A DNA stretch of 64,000 nucleotides from JAIRVZ01 sp031553415 (GCA_031553415.1 JAVBLO010000085.1:1-64000), one strand, 5' to 3'; positions 35,617 to 47,000 are shown, numbered from the stretch's first letter. The notes: generated from the letters alone by a model not told the origin. Program-made: numbers and translations.

Positions 35617-37725
35617 TTATCTCTTAACAAACCGTGAAGTAGTTATACTGCTTCCGTTTTTCAAAGTAACAATATATGAACCGGAGTTCAAATCAGAGAA
35701 ATCGAGTAAATTATCACCAGTTGTCAAACCAAGTTGTTTCACCAAACGACCGTCGAATGAATAAACAAATAGTGATGTTTGTTTATCGGACGGATTAACA
35801 ACTACTAATTTGCCTGTTGTTACCGAAGGATACAGGTTCAACTGAGATATCTGTATATCCTTGATACCGCTTCCTGAAGTATATTCAACCGCACCTATCG
35901 ATGGATTTTCAGGACGTGTATTACCCAATTGGTCTAATGTTCCGGCAGAAGCAGGGCTACCTGTGCCAACTGCAGGATTATCCGTTCCTGTCAATAAATG
36001 CACATACTGGCCTTTCACTTCTGCAAGAGGAGCTAAATAAGTACCAATGATGAACGGGTTGTCAAGTGTATAGAAACGGCCATCGCCATAACGGGTATCA
36101 TCCCAGATACAATAAGAGCGGTTGAAACCTCCGAATATCGTTGAATAATCCACAGCCGCATCCCCATTTTGTATGTAAATACAGTTTTCAAATTCTATAG
36201 TAGCCGTACCGCCTGATATATACATCGCATTTTGTCCATCGGCAGAAGTATTTCCGGCAATCGTACTGTCATAAATCTTAATAGAAGAAGCACCTTCCCA
36301 GCTACCATCAAGGACACCACCATTTGTAGGAGAAGTGTTTCCACTTATAGTCATATTTTGCAATGTATAAGTAGCTCCCTGGAAAGCAACTGCAGCTCCG
36401 GTATTGTTTACAATCGAAACATTTTTCATAGTTCCTTTGGTTCCCCATGCTAAACCTGCAATGGATTTTCCAGAGTTACCTGTTGCATAACAGTTATTTA
36501 CATTGAATTGACTCATTTGAGCTTTAAAAATCACACCATTTTGCCCTGCACTACTGCGGTTATTGGTATAAATACAATTGCTGATTGTAGCAGTACCTCC
36601 GTCCAACCAACCGCCAGGAGCAACATTGAGGCTATTGTTGTTGAAAATACAATTATCAATGGTAAAACTTCCGTTAAAGCGGATGGCACCTGCGCCACCA
36701 CCTGTATTGCCATCAAATGTACAACCAGAAACAACGCATTCAGCACTCTTATTGGAATAGATACCGACACCATCCCAACCATCATTTTCAATAAAACGGC
36801 AATTGATGAAAGCTCCGGTTGAAGGAGCATCTGCATTTTCACACCACAACAAAACTCCGGAACCATTGCTTCTTGTTTTCCCTTTTTTGAAAACAGTGTT
36901 GTCGGCAGTGAATATACAAGTGCCGAAACAAGCGATTCCGCCGCCGCTGCCACCACCATCATTGCCGTCGAATGTACTGTTCTTCACATCTACATCCCAG
37001 GAATAAGCCAATATACCTCCACCGTTTTGTCCGGATTTATTATTTGTAAACGAACAATTATCAAGAGTCAGTTTAGGATTAGCCGGTTGATCAGGTTTCT
37101 GAAGTTTAATAGCTCCACCCCATTTAGCCCTGAACTGGTCAAAACTGCAATTAATCAATTTTATTCCTTTCCCGGCAGGAGTACTGACATTAGCATCCGT
37201 GCCACCCTTAATAATGATAGCTCCGGCGCCTCCTGAAAAATCGCCCCAATAGTCGTTGTCTGGTCCCGATACTCTACCGGTTGCATGTTGGAATTTAAAA
37301 CCATCAACTATAATTTCGTTAGTTCCCAACATCCCGTATGCAATCGTATATACTGTATCTGTAGCATTAATAGCACCATCCAATATAGTAACATTTGCTG
37401 TAGGATCGCGTTGTGCCTCTATTCCTCCGGCAGCAGGATAACCGCCAAGGATGTTAACTCCACCCAGGAATTTAAAACGCTTTTCAACATTGGCTGCGCT
37501 TGCATTGCCTTGATAATCACAGGAAGGAATATACTTTCCAGCTCCTACATGGACTGTCGTCCCTGCAGCCGCACTGAAAAGCACTGCACCTAAATCAGAT
37601 TTTGCGTTTGCCCAATCGGCACCGCTTTTACTTCCGGCTCCCGACGCAGTAACATAAACATCGGCAGCAAACAACCGGCTCATCGATAAAGCCATCACAA
37701 CGAGTAGAAATCCAATCTTTCTCAT
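35617..37725 (-). CDS. Right-handed beta-helix protein with T9SS sorting domain
   Basis: The 702-residue protein has a signal peptide (ending SRLFAAD), then many parallel beta-helix rungs rich in Asn/Gly (for example LDNCSFTNNKSGQNGGG, VKNSTFDGNDGGGSGGG, CTFDGNTGGGAGA), and a C-terminal sorting domain (about residues 630-702) ending SRFVKR. Such proteins include polysaccharide lyases and surface adhesins; I see no catalytic motif that decides. Its reading frame gives rise to long shadow frames on both strands because of the repeats. It lies within the polysaccharide locus between GH97 and paralogue B. Confidence 0.78.
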   Translation of the reverse strand: MRKIGFLLVVMALSMSRLFAADVYVTASGAGSKSGADWANAKSDLGAVLFSAAAGTTVHVGAGKYIPSCDYQGNASAANVEKRFKFLGGVNILGGYPAAGGIEAQRDPTANVTILDGAINATDTVYTIAYGMLGTNEIIVDGFKFQHATGRVSGPDNDYWGDFSGGAGAIIIKGGTDANVSTPAGKGIKLINCSFDQFRAKWGGAIKLQKPDQPANPKLTLDNCSFTNNKSGQNGGGILAYSWDVDVKNSTFDGNDGGGSGGGIACFGTCIFTADNTVFKKGKTRSNGSGVLLWCENADAPSTGAFINCRFIENDGWDGVGIYSNKSAECVVSGCTFDGNTGGGAGAIRFNGSFTIDNCIFNNNSLNVAPGGWLDGGTATISNCIYTNNRSSAGQNGVIFKAQMSQFNVNNCYATGNSGKSIAGLAWGTKGTMKNVSIVNNTGAAVAFQGATYTLQNMTISGNTSPTNGGVLDGSWEGASSIKIYDSTIAGNTSADGQNAMYISGGTATIEFENCIYIQNGDAAVDYSTIFGGFNRSYCIWDDTRYGDGRFYTLDNPFIIGTYLAPLAEVKGQYVHLLTGTDNPAVGTGSPASAGTLDQLGNTRPENPSIGAVEYTSGSGIKDIQISQLNLYPSVTTGKLVVVNPSDKQTSLFVYSFDGRLVKQLGLTTGDNLLDFSDLNSGSYIVTLKNGSSITTSRFVKR

Positions 37726-37780
37726 AATAATTCACTTTAGAAAATTAATAATCACGATATTAAATTTAACAATTAGTAGT

Positions 37781-39760
37781 TCAGTTGACACGGGAGATAA
37801 CTGCAGTCCATCCTCCACCCGGAGCAATTTTCACCTTAAGTTTTTCTCCCGAAACGATGTTCTTCTCTTCTATTTTATAATCATTACCATTCCGGTCGGC
37901 ATTTATTCCGTCGCGGAAAATTTCGGCTTTCCAGAGTCCCTGGCTAAGAAAAGAAAAGTCGAGAGTTATTTCGCGTTCTTTCCAGTCAGAAATCGCTCCG
38001 ACATACCACTTATCATCTTTCTGGCGGGCGATGGCTGCATATTCCCCCACTTTTCCGGCTATAGCTATTGTTTGGTCGAAAATAGTCGGCAATTGAGTGA
38101 TATAATCAGTAGTTTCCTGTTCTTTCATGTAGTTATTGGGACTATCAGCCATCATAACGAGCGGACTTTCAAACACAATATATAAAGCCACCTGGTGTGC
38201 CCTGGTTCCCTGGCTCATCGGCATAGCCCATATTCCCTTATAACTTTTTTCGTTGGCATTAAACATGGCGCCCTGCGTATAATCGACCGGACCGGCCAAC
38301 ATGCGCAAATAAGGTATGGTTGCATCATTTTTAGGCATATCGGGATAATCTCCTTTAAGATATTCGAGTCCGTAAACACCTTCAAAATTGATAACATTAG
38401 GATAAGTACGCTGCAACCCGGTAGGTTTATAGCAACCATGATAATCAATCAGCAGTTTATATTCTGCTGCTTTTCCGGCTAAACGGGTACAAAATTCAAC
38501 CACCCTTTGATCATCCCTGTCCATAAAATCAACTTTGAAACCTTTGATTCCCATTTCGGAATAATGTTTGAGCGCTTCGTCCATTTTCTGGTCAAGGGGA
38601 ACCCAACCTCCCCAAAGCAAAAGAGATACATTTTTGCGGTTAGCGTAATCAATCAGTTCGGGCAAATCAATATCAAGTACAACTTTCATAATATCGGTAC
38701 TTTCGGCCCAGCCTTCATCAAGAAGCACATAGTCGATATTATTCTCTGACGCAAAATCAATAAAAAATTTATATGTATCCGTATTGATACCTGCACGGAA
38801 ATCCACACCATAGATATTCCATGCACACCAGTAATCCCAGGCTAATTTTCCCGGTTTAATCCAGGAGATGTCTTCTATCTGGCATGGAGTAGCTAATTTG
38901 TAAACCATATCATTGTTAAGTAAGTCTTTATCTTCTTTAGCAATAATGACCGTACGCCACGGATAAGTACGTTTTCCTGTAGTTTTAGCAATATAATCCG
39001 CACGTTTGACGACAAATGCCTGTAAGTTATTATGACCGCCTTGTTTTTCTTCCAATACAAACGGTGCAAAATTCCCGGAAAGAGTTGCTTCACCTGTACG
39101 TTTCAGGAACATACCCGGATAATCCATTAAATCGGCATCAGTAACAGCCACTTTTACCCCGTTGGGCATTCCTACCAGAATGGGTGCAAATGCAGGCCAG
39201 AAATCCGACATATCACGCAGTTTAATGAATTGATATTCATTTTCGAACGATTGGTAATATACATCTTTTTTATCGGCACGGACATATCCTACCACAGCAT
39301 CATGGTCTTTCCCTGCAAAGTTAAAATCTGCCTTTTCCGACTGGACAATTACATCTCCTTTGAATTTGAAATCAGTTATCCAACGGTAAGCCACTCCATC
39401 ATTATATACCCTGAATATCAGCGAATAATCTCCAAATTTCATATTCAGTTCATTGTACTGGTCTGCAATTTTTTTCTTCTTGTAAATAACTGCATCAATT
39501 TGCCTGTCGGTTTTAGTTATAGAACTGCTTTTCAGGGAAGGATTTTCTCCTATCACTGTATTATTTCCAAAAGTCATCGAAATAGATGAAGGAGCTATAA
39601 TATTTGTTCCTTCCAAGTCAGCTTTCCAACTAATTGCTTTTTCAATGGTTACCGTAACCGCAATTTTTCCATCAGGAGACTGTGCTACTAAATCTTTTGC
39701 ACTAATATTCAAAACAATAATTGTGCTAATTAATATGAATATAATCTTTTTCATTTCCAT
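37781..39760 (-). CDS. Glycoside hydrolase family 97, retaining type (probable alpha-galactosidase)
   Basis: The 659-residue exported protein (signal ending LNISAKD; Met3 is an alternative start) has the GH97 pattern: N-terminal beta-super-sandwich with SPDGKIAVTVT, then a TIM barrel with AWDYWCAWNIYGVDF, VLLDEGWAES and GIKGFKVDFMDRDDQ. Asp411 in KVDFMD and Glu466 in GLEY are 55 residues apart, as in the characterised retaining enzyme of this family; inverting SusB-type enzymes have no Asp at that position. I therefore predict an alpha-galactosidase-type retaining enzyme. It follows GH92 across a CCCCTAAA repeat. Confidence 0.9.
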   Translation of the reverse strand: MEMKKIIFILISTIIVLNISAKDLVAQSPDGKIAVTVTIEKAISWKADLEGTNIIAPSSISMTFGNNTVIGENPSLKSSSITKTDRQIDAVIYKKKKIADQYNELNMKFGDYSLIFRVYNDGVAYRWITDFKFKGDVIVQSEKADFNFAGKDHDAVVGYVRADKKDVYYQSFENEYQFIKLRDMSDFWPAFAPILVGMPNGVKVAVTDADLMDYPGMFLKRTGEATLSGNFAPFVLEEKQGGHNNLQAFVVKRADYIAKTTGKRTYPWRTVIIAKEDKDLLNNDMVYKLATPCQIEDISWIKPGKLAWDYWCAWNIYGVDFRAGINTDTYKFFIDFASENNIDYVLLDEGWAESTDIMKVVLDIDLPELIDYANRKNVSLLLWGGWVPLDQKMDEALKHYSEMGIKGFKVDFMDRDDQRVVEFCTRLAGKAAEYKLLIDYHGCYKPTGLQRTYPNVINFEGVYGLEYLKGDYPDMPKNDATIPYLRMLAGPVDYTQGAMFNANEKSYKGIWAMPMSQGTRAHQVALYIVFESPLVMMADSPNNYMKEQETTDYITQLPTIFDQTIAIAGKVGEYAAIARQKDDKWYVGAISDWKEREITLDFSFLSQGLWKAEIFRDGINADRNGNDYKIEEKNIVSGEKLKVKIAPGGGWTAVISRVN

Positions 39761-39763
39761 TTT

Positions 39764-39866
39764 TTAACCCCTAAATCCCCTAAAGGGGACTTGGAGAATG
39801 TATTATTATCTTTGTTTCTAATATATTTCATGGGTTAGCCTAAGCCCCTTTAGGGGTTGGGGTTAA
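39764..39866. repeat. CCCCTAAA/TTTAGGGG inverted repeat (copy 2), overlapping the GH92 stop codon
   Basis: Left arm 39764-39792 (TTAACCCCTAAATCCCCTAA onward) pairs with 39842-39866 with a 4-nt bulge. The right arm includes the GH92 stop codon and encodes its last residues (NVNPNP). The 49-nt loop is AT-rich. Confidence 0.7.
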
Positions 39867-42078
39867 CATTATTTTGTCCCCATTTGGAAGGCTTGGCTCC
39901 CATTACAAATTCCAACACGCCGCCGTTGGCAATATCCGTATGTTTCAGGTAATTGTTATCGAAAGAAACACCATTGAGTTTAGCCGACTGTATATAAATA
40001 TTTTTGTCTCCTGCATTTTTAGCTTTGACTTGCAATGTCTTACCATTTTCTAACTGGATAACAGCATCTTCGAATGTCGGACTTGAAATAAGATATAAGT
40101 TTTGTCCGGCATTAGGATAAAATCCAAGCGCATGGAATACATACCACGATGACATGGAACCAGAATCATCATTGCCGGGTATACCTTCTCGGGTTGTATT
40201 GTAGCGTTCTTTCAGCGTACGGCGTACCATTTCGGCTGTACGGTCGGGACGTCCAACATAATTATACAAGCATGGAGCCAGAAATCCAGGTTCATTAGAA
40301 ATCTGGAAAAGTCCCATAAACCAGCGTTGGTCCCATTTTTCGTGTGTAAAGTAAGTATCAAGCCTTCGGGTAAATTGTTCTTTTCCTCCACATTTTTCAA
40401 TCAGGGATTTCATATCATGAGGTACATAAAAAGACATTTCCCAGGAGAATGTTTCATAAAAAATATCAGGCCAGGTTCCGCTTTGGAATACGGAGAATTC
40501 ATCGGTCGAGTACCATGAACCATCTTCATGTTTCGGCCAGACAAAACCATTAAAGCCAAGACTTTCAATAGAGGGATTCCAAAGGTTCTGCCAATTATGT
40601 GAATGTTTCAGGAATTTTTCGGCAATAGTTTTCTCTTTCAACCCTTTTGCCAAAGTCGCAATGGCATAATCGCAATTGGCATATTCCATGGTGCGGGAAG
40701 CGGAACGTTCAAATTTGGTGGAAACATAACCTTTTGTATTATAGTCGACAAGTCCGCCCCGTCCTTGCTTCCGTTCATCATCCCCCGGCGGGACTTCCGC
40801 ATTTTTTATCATTGCATCCAAAGCCATTTTATAATCTACTCCTTTAAGACCTTTAACATAAGCATCTGCGAATAAAATATCACAATCAGACCCTGCTTGT
40901 ACACGTCCATTATCATCTCCGCTACGGGCATCAGGCATATAACCTTCATATTTATAAATATCAAGTAATGAACGGAGCATATCCACCTGTACGGAAGGAG
41001 TAAGCAAGGTAAAAAGCGGATGTGTTGCGCGGAATGTATCCCAGATACAATAAAAATCATCGTAATAAGGCTCATCAGACTGCCATTTGCAATTTTCACC
41101 TGTTTTATTTACCGGCTGTAAATAGCTATGATAAAGCGCTGTATAAAATATTTTCTTTTGTTCTTCACTTCCCTTTACCTGTATCTTATTTAATATTTCA
41201 TTCCATTGTTTCACACATCCGGCACGCACTTCATCAAAATTCCAGGAACCCATTTCTTCCAGGTTAGTTTTTGCTTTTCCTGTACTTAAATAGGAAATTC
41301 CTATTTTAACCTTTACTTTTTGCCCTTCTTTTGTATTATAGGAAAAATAAGCTCCCGTGGGTTGATTCGTATCATATTGATTTTTTTCTCCGGGCATGAT
41401 TTGTTGGCCTTTCCAGGTTCCGGAAGCCGATGCAGGCGTATCGAAAACGGCATGAAAATAAACCGTGTAAGGACCGCCGACATTCCATCCTCCACGGATA
41501 CGGGTATAACCTTCTATTTCGGTATCTGATAATATCCTGACTTCAGAACCAACAAAATACTGGCGTTCATGCGAAGAAAGAAAACTTCCCAAATCAATCA
41601 GTATTTTCGATTTGTCGCCTGCCGGAAAAGTATATTCGTGCATAGCACTCCTTTTGAGAGCCGTCAACCGGGCAGAAGTATTATAACGGCTAAGTCCAGT
41701 TTCATATAAACTCAACTCCACACGTTCGTTTTGACGGGGTGACGAATAATCTTTCAAATTTATTTCGCCTGCAATGGGAACAAACAAAACATTACCATAT
41801 TTGCAACCACCGCCAGTTCCACTCACATGTACATTGCTGAATCCATGAATATTACCATTGTTATCCCAACCCGCATTCCAATCTTTTTTACCGCAATCGG
41901 GGCCCACTTTTACCATTCCAAAAGGCACACATGCTCCCGGGAATACATTTCCTCCTCCATCCACACCAATAAATGGGTCAACATAGCGTGATAAATCAGT
42001 TTGGGCGAAAGATAAAGTTGTCCAAGTTATCATTATGATTACTAAACTCGTTATTCTATTTCTATATAATTTTCTCAT
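39850..42078 (-). CDS. Glycoside hydrolase family 92 alpha-mannosidase
   Basis: GH92 enzymes are calcium-dependent exo-acting alpha-mannosidases of Bacteroidetes. The 742-residue protein has a signal peptide (ending WTTLSFAQ), the family opening YVDPFIGVDGGGNVFPGACVPFGMVKVGPD in parts, FSNVHVSGTGGG, FYCIWDTFRATHPL, and the signature GIPGNDDSGSMSSWYVFHAL (632-651) near the C-terminus. The last residues NVNPNP are encoded by the neighbouring repeat, not by family sequence. It is the first enzyme gene after susD, separated by a 36-bp inverted repeat. Confidence 0.93.
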   Translation of the reverse strand: MRKLYRNRITSLVIIMITWTTLSFAQTDLSRYVDPFIGVDGGGNVFPGACVPFGMVKVGPDCGKKDWNAGWDNNGNIHGFSNVHVSGTGGGCKYGNVLFVPIAGEINLKDYSSPRQNERVELSLYETGLSRYNTSARLTALKRSAMHEYTFPAGDKSKILIDLGSFLSSHERQYFVGSEVRILSDTEIEGYTRIRGGWNVGGPYTVYFHAVFDTPASASGTWKGQQIMPGEKNQYDTNQPTGAYFSYNTKEGQKVKVKIGISYLSTGKAKTNLEEMGSWNFDEVRAGCVKQWNEILNKIQVKGSEEQKKIFYTALYHSYLQPVNKTGENCKWQSDEPYYDDFYCIWDTFRATHPLFTLLTPSVQVDMLRSLLDIYKYEGYMPDARSGDDNGRVQAGSDCDILFADAYVKGLKGVDYKMALDAMIKNAEVPPGDDERKQGRGGLVDYNTKGYVSTKFERSASRTMEYANCDYAIATLAKGLKEKTIAEKFLKHSHNWQNLWNPSIESLGFNGFVWPKHEDGSWYSTDEFSVFQSGTWPDIFYETFSWEMSFYVPHDMKSLIEKCGGKEQFTRRLDTYFTHEKWDQRWFMGLFQISNEPGFLAPCLYNYVGRPDRTAEMVRRTLKERYNTTREGIPGNDDSGSMSSWYVFHALGFYPNAGQNLYLISSPTFEDAVIQLENGKTLQVKAKNAGDKNIYIQSAKLNGVSFDNNYLKHTDIANGGVLEFVMGAKPSKWGQNNVNPNP

Positions 42079-42106
42079 TTTTGTTATTCTAAGTTTTATT
42101 AATTCT

Positions 42107-42234
42107 GGCGTAAGCGTTCGGCGTAGTTTTTAACTACGTCGTTGTTAGAAACAAGCCTCCCGGCTTGCCATGTGCAAAGCGGAGCTTTGCTTTTAAATAC
42201 GACGTAGTTAAAAACTACGCCGAACGCTTACGCC
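42107..42234. repeat. 36-bp perfect inverted repeat with hairpin-forming loop
   Basis: 42107-42142 and 42199-42234 are exact reverse complements. Each arm itself contains the palindrome CGTAGTTTTTAACTACG. The 56-nt interior has two further hairpins: AAGCC/GGCTT (near 42153-42166) and GCAAAGC/GCTTTGC (near 42174-42190). It lies between susD and GH92, on the transcribed side, and is the strongest structure in the window. Confidence 0.9.
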
Positions 42235-42307
42235 TATAATACTCTGCAGTTAATCCTGCCTATAAAAACATTCAAATTGGCGCAATTTGAATTTGTTAAA
42301 GATTCTT

Positions 42308-44029
42308 TTATTGAAGTTCATTGAGTGGGTCTGCAGCCAGATTAGGATTTAGGTCTAATTCTTGTCTGGGAACAGGCCAAGTGTATTGTTGTTCCATAAA
42401 TTTGGTTCTTTGCCTTACCATAACGTGCCCAGCCCAGTCGCCATCAGGCCACACCCTGTATCCTGAAGGAACATTGGATAATTTCATACCGATAATCCAA
42501 CCATCATGTTCATTCAACACATCTTCTGCAATACCCCAACGACGGATATCGAAGAAACGGGCCCCTTCGAAAGCCAATTCGACACGGCGTTCATTCCGGA
42601 GACGTTCGCGCATTTCTTCTTTTGTCAGTCCATTAGGGAAATCGGGCATTCCAACACGCCAACGAGTCATTCCCGAATAATTCCGTATTTTGGAATCTGC
42701 CGAAGGAGAAGCAGCCAATTCATTACGAACTTCTGCTGCTGTGAGGTAGATTTCGGCAAGACGGATAAGAGCAAAATCCCTTCCTGTATCCCATGTTCCC
42801 ATTGCGCTTGGATCAATGTATTTTTTCCATCCATAACCGGTAGGAGTTCCATTGTGTTGATCCATTTTATCACCGGTGGTACTTCCCGGCTGGCTATTGA
42901 AAACACTTCCCGCTAAAGTTGCTCCTCCCTGTCCTGTGTAATATATGGAAGCGGCTAAACGGGGATCCCTGTTTACATAAGGGTTATTTGGATCATATCC
43001 TGATAATGGATTTGAAATAGGATAAGCAGTTGTATTATTTACTTTTACTTCATAGGCATCAACCATTGCCTGTGTGGGAACCCATGAATTCCATCCTCCA
43101 TCACTGATACAAGCAACCTTTACCGTGAAACCATAAAGTGCACGTTCTGCATTGGTGAACTGTGAATCAAAAATCACTTCTCCATTACCTAAACTGGCAT
43201 TATTATCATAAAATAATTTCCTGTAACTTTCACCTGTTAATTGGTTTCCGGGAGTGTATAATACTTTTCCTGATTTCAGGATAATAGAATCTGTAGCATT
43301 CCTGGCCTGTTCCCAATACCATTTCTGGTCATCGAAAGGCTTGCGGTAATCCGCAGCCATAAACATACAAATACGGCTTTTCAATGCAAAAGCTGCCCAT
43401 TTTGTCGCCCGTCCGTCATCTTCCGCTTTGATATAAACTGCAGGGAGATGAGCAGCTGCATAGTCTAAATCATATATAATTTGCTTAGCAATTACATATT
43501 TATTGGTACGTTTTATATTCAACGACTCCTGTAAAGTCAAGGGATGACTAATCCACGGCACATCACCCCATTGAGTAATCAGGTAATAGTAAGAGTAAGC
43601 CCGTTGAAACAAGACTTCTGAAGTAAGCCGTTCTTTAAATCCGGCCGAATCAATTGGCACCTTATCTATATTCGTCAGGTAATCAGCACAACGGCGTATA
43701 CAATTATATCTCCGTTTCCAAAGTTCCAGAAGGGCAGAATGATTAGATTCGAAAGCATTTAAAGAAATCTGTTGGAAATTACCGAATTGGTTTGAGTGCT
43801 GAGGATATGAATTATCGCTCGCAGTTTCCAGGAAGAGTAAATCACAACCATAAGAATCGGATTGCGGAAATGTAAACTGATAAGTAGCATTTACCGCCCG
43901 GATAGCATCGTCCGGAGTTTCCCAATAATTTTCGACAGTAACTTTATCATTGGGGTAGAGTTCAAGTCCATCAACACAACTTGTTAACGGAAGGATACCT
44001 AATGCCAGGTAATATATATATTGTTTCAT
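42308..44029 (-). CDS. SusD/RagB-family glycan-binding lipoprotein
   Basis: SusD-like proteins sit on the cell surface and capture oligosaccharide for the partner SusC channel. From Met at 44029 the protein has 573 residues with a lipoprotein signal (LGILPLTSC, lipid-anchored Cys), a TPR-like helical N-terminal half and the C-terminal SusD signature RNERRVELAFEGARFFDIRRWG (in parts). The frame stays open to 44092 but the extension is not signal-like. It follows SusC by 34 nt, the standard pair order. Confidence 0.95.
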   Translation of the reverse strand: MKQYIYYLALGILPLTSCVDGLELYPNDKVTVENYWETPDDAIRAVNATYQFTFPQSDSYGCDLLFLETASDNSYPQHSNQFGNFQQISLNAFESNHSALLELWKRRYNCIRRCADYLTNIDKVPIDSAGFKERLTSEVLFQRAYSYYYLITQWGDVPWISHPLTLQESLNIKRTNKYVIAKQIIYDLDYAAAHLPAVYIKAEDDGRATKWAAFALKSRICMFMAADYRKPFDDQKWYWEQARNATDSIILKSGKVLYTPGNQLTGESYRKLFYDNNASLGNGEVIFDSQFTNAERALYGFTVKVACISDGGWNSWVPTQAMVDAYEVKVNNTTAYPISNPLSGYDPNNPYVNRDPRLAASIYYTGQGGATLAGSVFNSQPGSTTGDKMDQHNGTPTGYGWKKYIDPSAMGTWDTGRDFALIRLAEIYLTAAEVRNELAASPSADSKIRNYSGMTRWRVGMPDFPNGLTKEEMRERLRNERRVELAFEGARFFDIRRWGIAEDVLNEHDGWIIGMKLSNVPSGYRVWPDGDWAGHVMVRQRTKFMEQQYTWPVPRQELDLNPNLAADPLNELQ

Positions 44030-44063
44030 AATGATAATATCTTTTTTGATTAATAACCTGTTT

Positions 44064-47000
44064 TTAATTTTTCCCGATAGTAATATCAACACCCAGGGAG
44101 AAAGACTTCAGTTGTGGATAATATGCTCCACTTGAAGAGTATGTAGGATTTGTAGATGTTCCTGTACTACTGTTTACATCAATCGAAGAGTTTTCCGGAT
44201 CCACATAAGGCAATGACGTAATAGTAAACAAGTTATTTGCTGAAAAATAAAACCGTACTCTTTCAAAACTGATTTTTTGAGTAAGTTCTTTGGGTAAGGT
44301 ATAACCTATCTGAAGATTTTTCAAGCGTATGTAAGCAGCATTTTTTACATAGAAAGAAGACATTTCGTAGTTATTTTGCTGTCCATTGACCAAACGCGGC
44401 AATTTAGCCTGGGCCATATTTTCTTCCACGGTTTTATACGGACTCCAACGGTCATCCAATACACTTTTTGAAGTAGGGTTAAAAACAATACCTCCCATTA
44501 CAACTTCATCACGTTTGCCCACTCCCTGGAAAAACACGCGGAAATCAAATCCGTTCCAATCTCCGGTTAAATCAAGCCCATACATAAAACGGGGGGCATT
44601 CCATCCTAAATACGTCCTGTCATAGCTATCGATTACACCATCAGGAACTCCATTCGGACCGGATATGTCTTCATATTTCAAGTCGCCTATTTTGATTTGG
44701 GAAGCATAACCGGAAGGTTTGGGTGAGTTAACAATCTCTTCATCAGAAGAAAAATATCCAAGGCATTTATATCCATAAAGAGTATTAAGGGCATGCCCTT
44801 CTTCTATGATACTTCTTGTGTACCTGTATGTTGCACCTTTCAAATCCAACACTTCATTCATCTGGTCTGCGAATGAAAGTGTAATTCCATAATTGAACTG
44901 GTTGATTTTATCCCTCCACGTAAGCTGCAATTCTTCTCCCCAACTGGCAACAACTCCTGCATTTTGTACCGAAACTCCTGTCCCAAGCGTTCCCGGAGCT
45001 TGTACCGGAAGCAATATGTCGGAAGTTTTCTTGCGATACCAATCAAAAGAACCACTCAACCGGTTTCCCAAAAATCCGAAATCAGCTCCGATATCAAGGA
45101 TGGTTGAAATTTCCCATGTTAAATTGTAATTCGGAAGCAGGTTCAGGTAAGCACCCGGTGTCCATTGATGTCCAAACATATATTCTTTCGGGTTATTGGC
45201 CATAACAGCTGCATATTGGTAAGGGTCAATCGTCTGGTTACCAAGTTGTCCGTATGACCCCCTTAATTTAAGGTTATCCAATATATTCCGAGTACTTTTC
45301 ATAAAATTTTCTTCAGAAATTCTCCAGCCTATGGAACCCGATGGGAAAGTTGTATATTCATGTCTTGGGGCCAAACGGGAAGAACCATCATACCGAAGGT
45401 TTAGTTCCAGGAAATAACGGCTTGCATAATCATAGTTCAACCTGCCAAAATATGAATACAAACGAGTTTCCGTAGAATTTCCCCAGCTGCTTTGGTTATC
45501 TCCCGTTCCTGTTGCAGCATCAATTTCTCCCATGCTATTATCAGGAATATATTTCCGGTTACCTCCTACCCAATGACGATTATCTCTTTCATCGGTATAC
45601 CCTGCCATTGCTTTGAAATAATGATCGTTATGGAATCTTTTTTCATATTCAAGAATAGCCTGGAGAGTCAGATAATTATCTTCCGTCATTGAGCGGCTTA
45701 CACTGTTAGGGTTGTTGCTGTATTTATGCGTACCATCTTCATTCACAAAGTCGATAGTACGATAGATAGTCGAATTACCAAGCTCCCATAAGTTATTTGA
45801 AATTTGTCCTTTCAAACGGAGTCCTTTGGTTATTTCCCAATTTGCAGTGGCATTCATCAAAAGGTTGTTGTTATAATTTTTAGAATTTCCACCATCAGTT
45901 ATCCATGCAATCGGATTGGAATCTTCGTTATTCAAATGTCCCCAATCTCCATTAGAACGTTTCACAGGTAAATATGGAGGCATATTCAGTACAGAACCAA
46001 AAAAATTGTCGTAATGATCGGGTTGAGTTCTGTTATCCTTATAATAAGAAACGCCGGCAGATACTTCGAGGTTATCAATAATCTGTGTGCTCAAGTTCAT
46101 ACGGGCATTGTATTTGGAAAAATCGGTATAATCAATCAAACCTTGCTGTGAAGTATAACCAGCAGAAATCATGTAAGAACTTTTTACAGTTCCCCCGCTG
46201 ACACGGATATTAGCCTGATTCATGTTATCGCTTGATTTAACTCCCTCTTTCCACCAATTAGTATTCGAATAAAAATCAGGGTTACTGCCATCTTTCATCA
46301 TTTGGATTTCGGCATCTGAAAATTGGATATTACCTCCGGCCTGTGTATAAGACTCATTTACCAACATGGCATAATCCCAGGAATTATTCAGTTCAGGAAC
46401 CTTCGTAGGAATTTGTCTTGAATTGGAATAACTTATATCAACTTTAGGCTGATGTTCTTTATCTCCCCTGCGTGTAGTTACCAATAACACTCCGTTTGAA
46501 GCACGCGAACCATATATTGCAGCAGAAGAAGCATCTTTAAGAACTGATATGGATTCTATATCCCCGGAATTTAAAGCATAAAAATCACCCATACCATTAG
46601 TCGGGATACCATCAATAACAACCAATGGTTCTGATTTGGCGATAGTACCCAAAGCACGGATATTGACCGACGGACTGGAACCTGGTTTTCCTCCCTTATC
46701 CGAAACTATCAATCCGGGAACTATTCCTTGCAGGGATTGTGCGATATTAGCCACCGGCATATTCTCAATTTTTTTTCCTGAAACCACATCAATCGAACCG
46801 GTTATACTCGACTTCTTTTGTGTACCGTATGCCACTACAACAACCTCTTCTATGGTTTTGGAATCTTCCACCATTACAATATTGAAAACAGTTTTGTTTT
46901 TAATGGGAATTCTTTGCGTAATGTAACTTACATACGAAATAACCAAAGAATTATTAGATGCAGCTTCATCAGCAACTGAGATTGTAAAATTTCCGTCAAT

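Noticed and set aside
35617..37725. Many open frames on both strands inside the beta-helix gene (for example 36508-36822 plus, 36531-36962 minus)
   Set aside because: They mirror the Asn/Gly-rich repeats of the real gene, have no start signals or recognisable domains, and are shadows.
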